Positions 1-12,437 of a DNA stretch of 64,000 nt are shown piece after piece. How positions within the stretch are numbered: the stretch's first letter is position 1; each line of letters starts with the position of its first letter. The DNA comes from Reticulascus tulasneorum. Taxonomy: Eukaryota; Ascomycota; Sordariomycetes; Glomerellales; Reticulascaceae. Position numbers and translations under genes: made by a program. The stretch lies in assembly GCA_001557505.1 (NCBI GenBank), contig LSAX01000007.1:2356001-2420000 (forward strand), given 5' to 3'. The notes below the pieces were generated by a model, which worked only from the letters and a program-made list of their open reading frames with translations, searched no databases and was not told where the DNA came from.

Positions 1-3000
1 TGAATGGTAAGATATTCTGAACATTGTGTAGGATTGCTGATGCTGACAATTGTACAGCCTGGAAGGACTACGTGAATGAGCTGAACGAGGCGAAGCTCCG
101 AGCCCTCGGAGTGTCATTTGGTGATGAAGACCCTCCGCCGCCTTCGGTATCCCCCGCAATGTCAGCTCCAAGTCGGCAGGCATCCGTGCAATATCCACCA
201 TTGCCATTCTCTCCTCCCATTCCGACATCATCGGCTTCCAGCAGTCACGCGCAAGGATACCCCTTCCCTGCGCAGTTCATGCCTGGCGGTCGATCGTCTG
301 CAGCCCAGAGCCCTGGTATACCATCGATTGCATCTCCCCTCTCTTTCACGGGAATGCCCGGGAAGTATAACCCCAGGCAGTCGATTTCCATTCCAACCGG
401 AGGTTCGCCATTCCAAATGGGCCAGCAACAGTCTCCTCAGGGCTGGCCTCAGCAAGCCATGATGATGCAACAAGGACTTGGCCGAACAGATTCGCCGTCG
501 ATGCTCAACGGGGTCCTATCGCCCATTTCCCCCTTCACACCAGAGGGCTTCCAACCTACAGGTAGCCCGGCCTTTAACATGCATCAAAGGCACCAGTCCT
601 TGCAATATCCAATGTTGCCACATCAGCATCTTGCGCAGCAACAGCCTGCTAGGGCTTCTCCGCGATTGCAGGAAGTGCGAGAGGTTGACGAAGAAGCGAT
701 GAGCAAGAGTCCGTCCAAGACACCAGAACCACCTAAGATGAACAGCGATATGCTTCAGGCGGAGATTGATGAGGCTGAATATCACCTCGAGGAGCAAATG
801 CGCAACGAGCTTGAGCATCAAGACTACAGCCCTCATAACGAGGAGGAAGGTGGCGAGGCACAAACCGAAGCATCTCAAAAGCTGGCTTCTTCCCATGAGA
901 GGGATACATCGGTGCAGGTTGCGGCACCGAAACTATTCACCAACCAAGCTGGCGATAGTCTCGTCCTACATCATCCTCGACCTCATAGCCGCGGCCATTC
1001 TCTATCGAAGAATTTCTTCTCGCATCACGATGATGCTCGGGACAGCACCGACGAAGGCAGCATGAACCGATTTGGCACATGGAGGGATGTTGACCCCCAA
1101 AGGGTTGACGAAGCTGCTGAGATTGAGACAAATCCTAGTAACCTTGGTACTCCAGTCCAAGACTTCAATCTTGCTTCGCTCTTGCATCATCATCAACGGT
1201 CATTCTCCACTGCTAGCAACCCGTGGAACGATTCGTCATCTGTAGCGAGCAATTCTGGTCAGCCACGACGACCGAGCCATGGCAGCAAACCCTCTCTGTC
1301 TAAACTCAACGTCGAGGCCCCAGAGTTCAAGTTCAATCCAAATAACAGCTTCAAGCAAAGCCAATTTGTGTTTGGCGGGAACTCCTTCCAGCCCTCCGTG
1401 TTCCAGGCGGGCTCCTTTCAGCCCGCGATCACTTCTCCGTCGGCAAACTCTTTCAGCGCCCAGTCTGCATCCTCGAGGATCAACGCAGCAGCTCCTGCCT
1501 TCTCGCCCGGTCAGAGCGACTTCAGTTTCTCAACATCTGGCCCCAAGTTTCGTCCCGATGCCCCTGCATTCACACCATTCGCGTCGCTTTCCGACTCTGT
1601 CACGAGTCCTGGCGCATCTGGTACTGAAAGTATTGGCAAGCGTACGAGTTCGATCTTTGGCGCTGTTGATCTGAGCTTGTCAGACATTGTAAAACCTACG
1701 AAGAAGTCGAAGGCTATTCCAATTGTCCGGCCTTCTAGTAGAGATGCCGCTCTGCAGGAAGAGAAGGACAATATACAAGAAGACCGGGACGGTCGTCTTA
1801 TAGATGAGTCGCGGTTCAAGAGGGCCAAGGCCAATAGAGACGACGGTGATTCGGTTCCGTTGTTCGCCGAACCCACCCCGCCTCCCGAGTCATTTCCAGG
1901 AGAGACTGGGGCCGAAGAGAACAGAGCGGAAGAGACTACTGACGGCGAACCTGCTCAAGCAGAAGTCTCCGAACTCCGATCAGATGATGAGGATGACAAT
2001 ACCCCAGCTGATACTACCATGTCTTCCACTGTCGTGTCTGAACCGCCTACTGATGCCAGAGCGGCAACAGCCACCAGTCCATCTGAAACCTCACCGGATC
2101 AGCACGCGATGAATTGGGCACCATTTGAGTTCAAAACGAACACGGATGTCGTGAACTTCAACGATGCCAGGCCCTTCGGCGAGGATGTCTTCAAGAGAGG
2201 CCACAAAAAATCCCTGTCTGCAACGGCAAGGCCGTGGGTTCCAGGGGCTGGATGGGGAGATGCCGAAGATACGGATGAAGATGACGAGGACGAGTATCAG
2301 CGTGAAAGGGAGCGGACGGTAGAGCGTATTGAGCCAGCTGTGCTATCAAGCCCAACACCGGCAGCAGAAGAACCTCTACCTCAAGTCCAGGATCTGCCTA
2401 TTTCTCGCTTCAATGCCACACCCCCGCCTCCAAAGCCTGCACGAAAGGGACTGATGGCTTCTCGATTCGCCAGTTCACCATCGCCGCCACCCAAGCCTAA
2501 AGGTCTTTCCGCGTCTCGATTCGCTGCTTCGCCGTCTCCTGCTCCTGAGGAACCCCAGAACACTCCTGGCGAAGACCTAGCCGAGGAGCAGGTCTCAGAG
2601 CTGGAAGAGCAAGTCCCTGAGTCGGAGCAGCTTGGTGGCTTGCAAGCGCCGCTCCCCACATACCAAGCACCATCGCTACTGGCTGGGGAGACAGCCGTCG
2701 ATGAGTTTCCAGAACCGACATTCGAGGAAATCGATGCACTCATGGAGCATATGACCCAAAATGACCCAACAATGGGAGTCAACAAGATCGTTGATTCACC
2801 ACCCAAGTGGCATCAACCGAGCCCTACCCGGCATATCTCTCTTGCCGCTGTCACAAATGCTTCACCATTCCACCTGCAACCGTCAAGTATTTTCAGAAGT
2901 GACGCTCCTAGCCCGAGCCCCCGCCATTATCATCCACTTCCCAACGAAGCTCCGCAGGCTATGCCGTCCACCGAATTGGAAGATCCCTTCGTGGATCCTC

Positions 3001-5978
3001 CTCAGAGTGCATTGCTGGTTGATGGCCCTGTTCATCGGCTCAACACTGGTGAAAGTCGCCCTGCTAGTGACTGGGATGGTGCTTTCAGCGATGATGAACA
3101 GAACAAATTGGAGCAGCGCGTGCAGTTCTTCGATGGCCGCGTCAATGATCTGGTTAGCGGTCTCTTGGCTGTGCAGCTGGGTCCCCTGGAGAAGACTTTG
3201 GATGCTATTCAGCATGCATTGGCTGGCCTGCCACGAAGGACGCCATCTTCCACTCGTCGTGAGAGACGCAGCATGTCTCCGGAGATTCAGGAAAGCGACG
3301 CGGACGACGAGGACGAGGAGCCAATTGCTCGTCGCTCCATGAGTCCTCGCCGTGACAAGAAAATGGACCAGATCCGCGCCGCTGTGCTGGAGGCTATGGC
3401 AGTCCAACAACGCAACTTGCCAGCACCTGCGGCTCAACCAGTTGCAAATGATAGCTCAAGCGTTGCTGTTATTCAAGCTCTCGAGGAAATGAAAGAGCAA
3501 TTCGGTGCCTCTATGCGACTTGATTTCCGGGGCGAGGACCTGAGAAACATTGTGGAAGATGCCGTTGAGCGCCGCATGCCAGCTACGCCCAAACCTCAGC
3601 TTGACCAAGAACAGGAAATGAACACCAAACTTGGCGAGATGCAGGCCAAAATCATCGATCTTGAGCAACGCCTACATCTCGAACAGACTCGAGTTGAGAA
3701 GGAGGTGACAGAACGCCGCGCTGCTGAAGACCTTGCTGCCGAGCTAGAGAGGAAGCTGCAATCTGCAGAAACCAGAGTTGAGGTCGAAATCATCAACCGC
3801 AGTGTATTTGATCAGCGCGTCGGTGACCTGGAAGATAAGCTCAGACAACAAGAGGATCGAACCGAGCAAGAATTGAGCGGCCGACGCAATGCCGAAGATA
3901 GGCTCTCCGAAGTGCAGCGATTGCTCCGGATTTCTTCAGAGGAAGAGAACCGACTACGCGAGGTTGTTGAAGAGCGCGAGCAGAAGATCAAGACTATCGA
4001 GCAGTCTAGCGGCAAGAGCACAATGCGCCTGGCTCTCCTAGAGGCTGCGCAAACGAACTCGACTCAATCGCAGACTGAGATGACAAACAAGGTCAACATG
4101 ATGGAAGCGGACCTTCGCAGCACCCGTCAAGAAGCCAATCACTGGCGAGCTGAAGCTGAACGCGCAATTGAGACTGGCCGTCGACATCATGGTGAACTTA
4201 ATCATGTACTGGATGAGAATAAGCACCTCCAAAAGTTCCTCGACACACTCGGCACTCAGCTCCAAGAGAACGAGCGTATCCGAGAGGGATGGAGATCCAA
4301 GTTCGTCTCTCTGCAAGACGACATGGCCAACGCTGCCCACGAGATCACCGAGGAGAATGCTCAACGCTCCAAGAGAGAGCAGGCTTTGGTCGCGCGACAA
4401 GAAGTCTTGGATGCGAAACTCCAGGCCGAGGCGAGGACCAGGGAACGCCTCGAGACGGAAATCGAAAGACTGGAGAATGGCGAGCGGCAAGGGATGCGCG
4501 CTGTCAGCGAATGCAAGAGGCTTGAACAGTTGCTTGGCGAAATGCGAACAGAGAACCACAAGCTACAACAGACCTCCTTGCGTTACCAGCGCGAGTTCGA
4601 GGAAGCCAGGGAATCTGGTGCGAACGAGATTCAGCGCATCCGCAAATCTATGCAATCTGAACTTGATGATGCCAACAACCAGGTTAATGTCGTTCGTGAT
4701 GAGCTTGAGGAACAGATCGCCAAGCTACGAGCTGACCTTGACCACGCCAAGATGGATGTCGATACTGCCAAAGCTCAGAGCGAGATGCTCCTAGAGGATG
4801 CCCAGTTGACCAAGGCATCAGAAGTGGAGGGACTGGAGCATAAGCATCAGAACGAGATTGAAGATCTGCAAACTCGTCACGACCGACAGATTAGCAATGC
4901 TGTCGAGGACGCTCAGAAAACCGAACAACACTTGCTTGAAAGACTCAGTCTCTCAACTTCCAAGACCGAGCATCTCCAAGACCGCGTTGCCCACCTAGAA
5001 GAGAAGCTCGAGATTGCGAAGATAGCCGCCCTAGCTGCCGCCCAAGCCGCCAAGTCTGCTGGTGCCGAGACTGTACAGCACGTTGCAGCTGCTTCTGCGC
5101 CACAGCCAAAGGCCATTTCTCGTAGCATGGCGCTCCCTGAAAAGATCTCGCCGCAAGCGCTGCGGGAGTCTATCATGGTCTTGCAGGAGCAATTGCAAGA
5201 ACGCGAACAGAGGATTGAGGAGCTTGAGCAAACAGTTGCCAAGCTGGATCCCGATGCAGCAATCAAGATCTCGAAGCGCGACGATGAAATCACATGGTTG
5301 CGCGAGCTTCTCGCTGTGCGACATGGTGATCTGCAAGATATCATTGCTGCGCTCTCTGAAAATGACTACAACAGAGAAGCTGTTCAGGAGGCATGCATCC
5401 GCCTCAAGGCCAACCTCCAAATGGAAGAGCAGGAGCGGGAGAGAGCCATGAATGGTGGATCTGCCATCAGCCTCCCCAACATCGCGCAGTCCTTGAGAGA
5501 TGCAACTCCTCGAGTTGCTCAAGCTGTCGGGCCGCTAGCTGCAGCGTGGGGTAACTGGCGAAAGTCGCAACAGCCTGCTTTCGCCAACTTGTCAGGCGTG
5601 CTATCATCCCCAGCTGGACCAGGGAACCATAGGAACTCAACTCCTTCCAAGGCCAGCTCGGCATCACCAAACAGCTTCTTGGGTGGCCTCCTGACGCCAC
5701 CTGCGTCCGGCCTTCGACAAACACCCCCAACAAACCTTAGCACTGCCCAGCCGACCGCTTTCGGCAACACAGGCCGCCGTTATACAGCACAACAGCTCGC
5801 AAGTCGATCTCGTGGTCCGTCTTTGACCACAAGACAAGCTGAAAAAGCACCCCTTCGCACTACACCACCACGTCAAAGTCGAGCCCAGCCGATGACACCA
5901 CCCATGATGCAAGCGAGTGCATATGACTCTGATGCGAATCCTGGCGATTTCGACGATCACGATTTCTTCGAGGATTAA
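1..5978 (+). CDS. Large Pro/Ser-rich coiled-coil protein, 5'-truncated by window edge
   Basis: The gene begins upstream of the window. Bases 1-6 look like the end of an exon, followed by an intron at 7-57 (donor GTAAGA, branch GCTGAC at 42-47, acceptor ACAG), so the open frame before base 58 is intronic. The last exon (58-5978) encodes about 1970 residues. The first ~1100 are disordered and rich in Pro, Ser and Gln, with acidic patches and a repeated SRFA-type Pro/Ser motif near base 2400-2550. The next ~600 residues (about bases 3600-5450) are an almost continuous heptad-rich coiled coil. The tail is Ser/Thr/Pro-rich and ends in an acidic DDHDFFED. There is no motor, kinase or enzyme motif. 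Similar fungal proteins are often labelled 'myosin class II heavy chain', which the sequence does not justify; a scaffold at spindle pole bodies, septa or the cytoskeleton is possible but is inference. The coding frame is certain, the function is not. Confidence 0.8.
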
Positions 5979-6668
5979 TAGGAATTGAGAGAATATGAAG
6001 GAAGTGGAGGGGTTTTCTTTGTTTATTGTACACATCGCTCTTTCTACGAAAACCTACATTCTTGCTTTTCAGCACAAGACCGGACACACCACTAGAATGA
6101 TACCCCTTTTCACAGCATTTTCCCCACACATGATTTTGGGAACTACACAGACACACAGATCGTCAACTACCCTCTCGAGCACTTCTCAGAGAACTTGTCT
6201 CGGGAGGGAGAATAACCCCCCCTTTTCTTTTGTCAGTCGCATAGCGGGGATTGTATGTATGGATGGAGGCGGTGAGATTTTCATGACGTCGCTCGTTTTT
6301 GACTCAATATCTTGAGGAATTCCCAGGACCAACAGACTTTGCTTGGCTACCTTAGCTAGCAGTACATAGTAATAATTCAGAGACTCTACAGAGATTATGC
6401 GATCCTTGTATGTATGTGAACTTGGAGATGAGCTGTTGATGTTTGATGAACGAAGAGATGCGGAGTCTGCTCGTTACTGAGGTTGAATAGATGTACTTCA
6501 GATGCCAGGAAATTCTCCCTCTGGCCGACTTCAGTTATGGTGGACCAGAGTGGTTAGAGGTGAGCCAAGCTCGCGGCTACATTGCAAGGCATTCACAGTG
6601 GCTTTTGGGATAGTATTACATGGCAATGTATTGGGGGTTCAGGGGTATGACCCGCCAATTAGTATTGA
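5979..6668. other. Convergent intergenic region
   Basis: 690 bp between the 3' ends of the coiled-coil gene and the SRP receptor gene. It should hold both 3' UTRs. I see AT-rich stretches but no coding frame, repeat or RNA gene. Confidence 0.6.
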
Positions 6669-8836
6669 TTAATTGCTACTCAAAAGTTTCTCCACTGCCC
6701 ACTTGACAGAGAAGTTGCGGAGATCGGAATAATGCTGTCCAACACCGACGAATAATACAGGTACATTAGTGGCGTGCACCAAGCTGACAAGAGTGCCGAC
6801 CATGTCGCCGACGGTGTCGCACTTCGAGATGATGAAGCCGTCCAGAGTCCTCACCGCGCCGAAGGCGGCGTTGAAGTTGCGCGCCTGGGCAACTGAATCT
6901 GTTCCCACGAGTGCCTGTGTGAACACTTGTTAGTCTGCCGTACTTGGGAAGCAATGTGTAGGTGTTTTACGTACCTCACCGACCATCAGGATCTTGTCCG
7001 GCTGCGCGAACTTTGCGAACTTCTCCAGCGAAGACATTAGGCGCTGGTCGTTGTGTCGACGGCCCGCGGTGTCAATGAGGACAACGTCGAACCCCTCCTG
7101 CGCGGCGAAGGAGACGGCGTCTCGGGCAACCGTTGCAGCATCCTTTCCGTAGCCCTTCTGGTAGAGCTCGACCTTGCCGCCCTCTCTGGCCGTCAGCTCC
7201 TTCAAGTTGCGGACGTGAACGGCCAGCTGCTCGACGGCTCCTGATCTGAAGGTATCGCCGGCTGCAATCAGAACCTTGTACTTGTTCTGTAGGAGGAAGA
7301 AGCAGATCTTGGACAGATTTGTTGACTTTCCGACGCCGTTGACCCCCACGATCGACATGACGTATGGTCGGGCTGAGCGTAGCGACGTTGCCGGTGGTGC
7401 TGTTATAGAGTCAATGTCACGCAGTAGGTCGAGCGAAGACGTCGGGGTTAGCATCTTGGTTAGTGATGCCTCCATGGCCGACTGGATCTTTGCGTTGATA
7501 CCTGCGACAAGTTTGTTAGAGAAAGTCGTCTATATAGAGGAGGAGGGCAGACATACTCTCAAAGTTTGCCGTTTTAACTCCGATGAGTTCCTTTTCAACA
7601 CCTTCGCAGAGCCGTACAGCAGCCTCGCGAGCAACGTTCTTCTTCAAAAGGTGCTCCTCCATGCCCTTCATGGCCTTGTCCAAGTCCTCTTTCGACAACA
7701 CTTTCCCGCCCACCACGTTTCTGAACAGGCCGCCAATCGCGCTCAAGCCAGTGCCCACGAGGCCGCTTGATGTCTCGGGCTTGGAAGATTGGGTCTTTGC
7801 TTGCGCGGAGGCCAGAATGTCGCGGACTTCGTCATTCAGATCTTTTAGCACGAACTGGCCCTTGGCAGTCTTCGATCCCCAAGTTGAAGAGTCCACTTGC
7901 TCCAGCGCTGATGTTCTAGCGGTTGTCTCGGCTTCTGAGTCGCTGGTCATAGACTTTGCGACGGAATAGTCCAGTTGCACCTCATCGTCTTCATCTGCGA
8001 GCCCGTCTGCATCCCATTTTCGGCCCTTCTTTGCAGCCCTCGCGTTCTTCGACCTCCGGCTTGATGCTTCGTCGCCGGAGGATGCTGGTGCTGAAGTCGT
8101 TGCCTGGACCTTACGCGCCCTTCGCGACATCTTTGCAACCGGGCCGGCCTTCGCAACAACGACATTACTGCCTCCGGGAGTAGAAGGCCGAGAGGTGTCC
8201 GGGGTCGGTATGGGCGTGGAATCTGTGGACTGCCCGTCGCCTGCGCCATTGTGTACTTTGTTGCCCCTATATACCAGTCCAGACGAAGAGAGAGGATCGT
8301 CGCCAAAGTTGCCGGATAGTGTCTTCTCCTCAGAGTATGTCGCATCAGTGGTCCTCGACTCTCCTCTTGTCCCAGACTTTTCCAGCTCCTGCAGCTGCTG
8401 ATCGAAGTATTCGTCGAACTTCTGACAGTCAACCAGTGTCGTGTCTGGTTTCTTGATCTGGTCGCGGTAGAGATCAACGAATATTGTCCTTATATTGTCC
8501 ACCAGCTTATCAATCCACGAAAGATGTATTAGTGACCTGTAAACAGCCTAGGAATCACCAAGTCAGCCTCCACACAATTGCACCGCAGCGAGAATTGCGC
8601 ACCACAAAGATGACGCCGAGCTCCTTCACGAACGTCCATTTCACAGTATGTTGGTCGCTCTTGTATGGGGGGTTGTCTGCGGCGGATTGATCGTCTCGAG
8701 CGCCGGCGTTGGCACCTTTCTCTTCTATGAAGACATCGGATATGAAGGAGTTGATGATGGATGGGTTGATCGGCGCATAAGTCCGAGACCAGAGAACCAC
8801 TCCGGACGTGGTCAGGATCTCAAATGTGTCCAACAT
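6669..8836 (-). CDS. SRP101: Signal recognition particle receptor subunit alpha
   Basis: GTPase of the ER-membrane SRP receptor, which docks SRP-ribosome-nascent chain complexes to the translocon. Four exons: 8836-8603, 8547-7557, 7501-6975 and 6914-6669; introns are 55, 55 and 60 bp with CTGAC/CTAAC branch points. Product 665 aa. The first exon (MLDTFEILTTSG..., 78 aa) plus the start of exon 2 (AVYRSLIHLSWIDKL) form the longin-like SRX domain that binds the beta subunit. A charged, disordered linker follows to about residue 380, then the NG domain. G1 is GVNGVGKST with Lys467, then DTFRSGAVEQL, DTAGRRHND, SKCDTVGD (G4) and FVGVGQHYSDL near the C-terminus. All GTPase motifs are intact and the length is usual for fungi. 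The start ATG lies at the head of the SRX domain. It is divergent from the YIF1 gene, with 487 bp between starts. Confidence 0.95.
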
Positions 8837-9323
8837 CGTGGAGCGAATATCGAATACCGTTGCAGAGAGGTTCCAGCCGGAGAGGTAGTAAAGATGTGGT
8901 TGTAAAGGAGTGTTGGTGGCGACTCTATTTCGTAGGCTGGAGCAAGTATCCAGAAAGCGCGGCGAAATGCACAATGGGAGACAGGTGGACTCGAGATGCT
9001 GATAAGCAAAAGCTGGGGATGGAGTGCGATAAGCGCCGGAAGTTTGATTGTTCCGAGCACTAGTTGACTTCGCACTGTCTTGCAGGTGTGATCTAGCAGG
9101 GTTATACAGTGCGCCTTTAACCTCATCTTTAACAGCTGCCCTGGATGACGATCCGAAATAAACACCTTGCCAGAAATAACACAAGCTTGTAGCCTACAGA
9201 AAGGCCACGAGGCGACAGAGCTCAGCGTCAACTCTCACCGTGACCAGTCCCTACCTACGACTACTTCGAGCCGAGACCATCGAGTTTTCTCTGCCCACTT
9301 GATTGTGCAGAGCTTTGCCCACC
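8837..9323. promoter_or_regulatory. Divergent promoter between SRP receptor alpha and YIF1 genes
   Basis: 487 bp separate the two start codons, so both promoters and 5' leaders must lie here. Both products act early in the secretory pathway, so co-regulation is conceivable, but I recognise no specific factor site. The YIF1 ATG sits in ACCATGC. Confidence 0.5.
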
Positions 9324-10685
9324 ATGCAGCGACCGGCGACGTATGGGCAATCACCTCCTTTGCACCATCCCGTCCCTCAGCATGTTTCCACAGTCCCGCA
9401 ACTAAGATCGCCGCCACCACCCGTATCACAGTCTCAGTCCCAACAGGGATATGGCAGCCCATACCAACAACAAGGAGGATCGAGTGGGAATGCTTTCGGC
9501 GCATATGGACAGTTCATGAGCGATCCAACCGCCCAGGTTGCCGCACAGTTCGGGCAGACGGCGTTCAAGCATGGCCAGGACTACGTGGAACAGAACGTGA
9601 GTTGTTCATTCATTCACCCGTCACCTAGAGCTTGGGGATCGATATGAAGAGATGTCGAGGGCGCGTTGTGGCTTTCGTATTGCCAAGGGAGCAATAAATG
9701 GGACAGGCGCAGGAGATGGAAATGCAGAGCTGGAGAGCTAGAGAAGACATGGTTTCTAGGAGGCATTAACTCTAAAGTGAGGTGCGGAAGATATAAGAGC
9801 AGTAGAACGTTACTGGACCGCGAAGCGATCGACAGAGGAAGGACGCACGAGGCGAGTTAGGAATAGATTCGCTAACATACCTATTAGTTCAACCGATACG
9901 TCAACGTCAACGCTCTCAAGCATTACTTCAACGTCACGAACTTTTACGTCATGAACAAGCTCTTCCTCGTTCTCTTCCCCTGGCGGCACAAGCCCTGGTC
10001 ACGAAAGCAAGCAACTGGACCGAACGGACAAGAAGGATGGTATCTGCCGCCAAGGGACGACGTAAACAGTCCTGATATGTATATCCCGGGTTCGTAAAAC
10101 GCCATCTGGTTCTCAGACTTCGCAACTAATTTCAACTTGCTAGTTATGGCGCTGGTCACCTACATTCTACTGTCGACACTGATTGCCGGTCTGCGGGGGC
10201 AATTCCAACCAGAACTGCTCGGCTATACAGCTTCGACAGCCTTGGTCATAGTAATCATTGAGATCGTCGGCTTGAAACTGGGATGCTATCTGTTGGGCAT
10301 CTCCAACGATTCTCAGCTCTATGACTTGATTGCATACTCTGGATACAAATTCGTCGGCATTATTGTTACAATTGCCGTGGCCGAGATCGTTAACGGTGGA
10401 CACGGTACTGGCGGTTGGGTAGGCTGGCTCATCTTCCTCTACACGTTCTTGGCGAACTCCCTCTTCCTGGTAAGCTCATCCTTTGGACATTTGCTTGTCT
10501 CGGCACTAATACCACAGTAGATGCGATCTCTCAAGTACGTCCTTCTTCCCGAAACTGCGGGCAACAACGCCGGTCCTATGCAGACAGGCGACTCGCGAGC
10601 GAAGCGGAACCAGAGGACGCAGTTTTTGTTCTTCTACTCCTATATTGTGCAGTTCCTGTTCATGTGGGTTCTGACCAGGCCATGA
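9324..10685 (+). CDS. YIF1: Yif1-family ER-Golgi transport membrane protein
   Basis: Partner of Yip1/Ypt GTPases in COPII vesicle traffic between ER and Golgi. Four exons: 9324-9596, 9888-10089, 10144-10469 and 10521-10685; product 321 aa. The N-terminal ~90 residues are a cytosolic Pro/Gln/Ser-rich tail. The conserved block begins at the exon junction (FGQTAFKHGQDYVEQN then FNRYVNVNALKHYFNV), followed by the WYLPPRDDVNSPDMYIP motif and about five hydrophobic segments from residue ~160 to the end, finishing with FFYSYIVQFLFMWVL. The first intron (291 bp) is unusually long for this locus, but it has a GTGAGT donor, a GCTAAC branch and restores the conserved junction. Exon 4 must start after TAG at 10518-10520, because the CACAG three bases earlier would put a stop in frame. 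Confidence 0.93.
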
Positions 10686-11496
10686 GCTACGCATTCATCA
10701 AGCCGGAGTCAAGGGGAATGGCGCATCGCAAAAGTCGGGACGATAAATAAATGTAACGGGACGGAAAGCCGGCGGCCTCTAATGAAAATGAGAGGACACT
10801 CTCGGGGGGCTGGATTTGTACAGTATCATAGAAGCAAAAGCATTCAAGATGAAAACCCGTAAACTGATGATCTCTATTAATTGCACATCCACGTATAACT
10901 AGGTAACCAGAGTACACGTACTGGGTCTACAGCCGTTGGATTAACCTTAAATTTAGGTTCCATATTACTGTCCAAATTGCTGCTGTTATCGTATAGACGC
11001 TCGCATGCACGTATGATGTCTTTCCAATCGAGGTTGCAGCTGCAACCTAAAATCCTGATTCATTGGCACATGTACCTCCGTCGCTTGATGCCAAAGGGAT
11101 ATGTGGCCAGGGGCAGCCTCCGCAAATCATCGTCAAGGTTAGCTTCAACCTTCAGGCTCCCATCCCACACTGAAATCTGTCATCTAAAATGCCAAGTCCT
11201 GATTCCTCAGTTTCCTGACTACTGATAACATAAAGCCACTGTCGTTGGCATCGTGGTTTGCTTGCTTCCGTCCTTCAAATCCTGTCTTACAAAAAGTACC
11301 CCACTATTCCAACATTGACGTCAGGTGGTGGTTGGGCCGCTTCACTGCCTTGCTTCCTCTCGTCTCTGGACTCTTCTTCTTACACTACCTTTCATATTCT
11401 CACAACAGTCACTCGGTGTATATATCTTCGAGTATCAGATTCGAAATTATTCGCAATTAGACTTGTAAATCTGTGAAGGATTGGAAGCGTGGAAGC
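10686..11496. other. Intergenic region upstream of the Mpv17-family gene
   Basis: 811 bp between tandem genes, containing the YIF1 3' UTR and the Mpv17-family promoter. No coding frame, RNA gene or repeat seen. It becomes pyrimidine-rich over the last ~150 bp, as in many fungal leaders. Confidence 0.5.
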
Positions 11497-12437
11497 ATGG
11501 CTCTCCCACCTATTGTCACAGGGACGATCCAGTCTGCCGTGCTCGGCGGGACGTCAAATATCATTGCTCAGGCTCTGACGTCTTATCGAAATGATGTACG
11601 ATGAGTCTCGTCTTTCTTTGCGCCTGAGTGAACTTGTAATGGCAGTGAGGCAGAAGAGCAAGCGCTCGGCATCCAGATCATAACTGTCAAATACGAATCG
11701 CAGACCACGGTGCTGACACTGCATACTCAGACACCTTTCGTCTTCAACTGGGTGCCCTTCTTCCAGTTTGTTATGTATGGCATAATCAACACACCGCCAA
11801 ACTTCCTGTGGTAAGTCACTTCTCACAAGCAGTTCTCACCAGGCGGATATCACTTGGAACTCGTCGCATCCAAGTTGCCTGGAGTGTTACACCCAGCCTC
11901 TCACTCTCATATCTAACAATTTCCAGGCAAGAATTCCTCGAGCAATCATTCCCCGGTTATCTCATAACGCCCACCAAAGAAGCCATAACCTCCGCCTCCG
12001 CCAACGACGAGAAGGCCCTCGACAAAGAAGCGCGCGACGGCACACTCGTCGAGCCGCGCCTGAACATCCGCAACACGCTGATCAAGTTCGCCCTTGACCA
12101 GACCATTGGGGCCGCCATCAACACCTTCCTCTTCAGTATCTTTATGAATTCTATCCAGGCGGCCATGCTCCCGCACCCAGATTATGCCGCCGCGCAGAAT
12201 TCGGCAGCGTTCTTGCTGTCAAAGGGCTCCATTGACTACAGCAGGGTTGACTGGCACGACGTTATCGCCAAGAGCCGCGAGACCTTCGTGCCCATCGTTC
12301 TGGCGGGCTGGCGGCTCTGGCCGTTTGTCAGTCTGGTGAACTTTGTGTTTGTGAAGAGCGTGCAGGGACGAAACCTGGTTGGTAGTTTAGCAGGTGTGGC
12401 TTGGGGGATTTACATGAGCTTATTCGCGGCTCAGTGA
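11497..12437 (+). CDS. Mpv17/PMP22-family integral membrane protein
   Basis: Small membrane protein of the Mpv17/PMP22/Sym1 family, found in the mitochondrial inner or peroxisomal membrane, where members act as channels or in stress tolerance. Three exons: 11497-11595, 11731-11810 and 11927-12437 (introns 135 and 116 bp, branch points GCTGAC and TCTAAC); product 229 aa. Family marks: the N-terminal amphipathic helix (QSAVLGGTSNIIAQAL), the FVFNWVPFFQFVMYG segment, NTPPNFLWQEFLEQSFPG across the second junction, DQTIGAAINTFLFS, and a C-terminal block with W-LWPFVSLVNFVFVK and a closing GVAWGIYMSL. Four hydrophobic segments fit the fold. The insert between the second and third blocks (about residues 70-95) is charged and longer than in yeast Sym1, as is usual for the filamentous-fungal subgroup. 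Sequence alone cannot place it in mitochondria rather than peroxisomes. Confidence 0.88.

Noticed and set aside
24..57. Start of the first open frame at base 24 (TTG) as the N-terminus of the coiled-coil protein
   Set aside because: Bases 7-57 have a donor, a GCTGAC branch and an acceptor, so this stretch is an intron and the true start lies upstream of the window.
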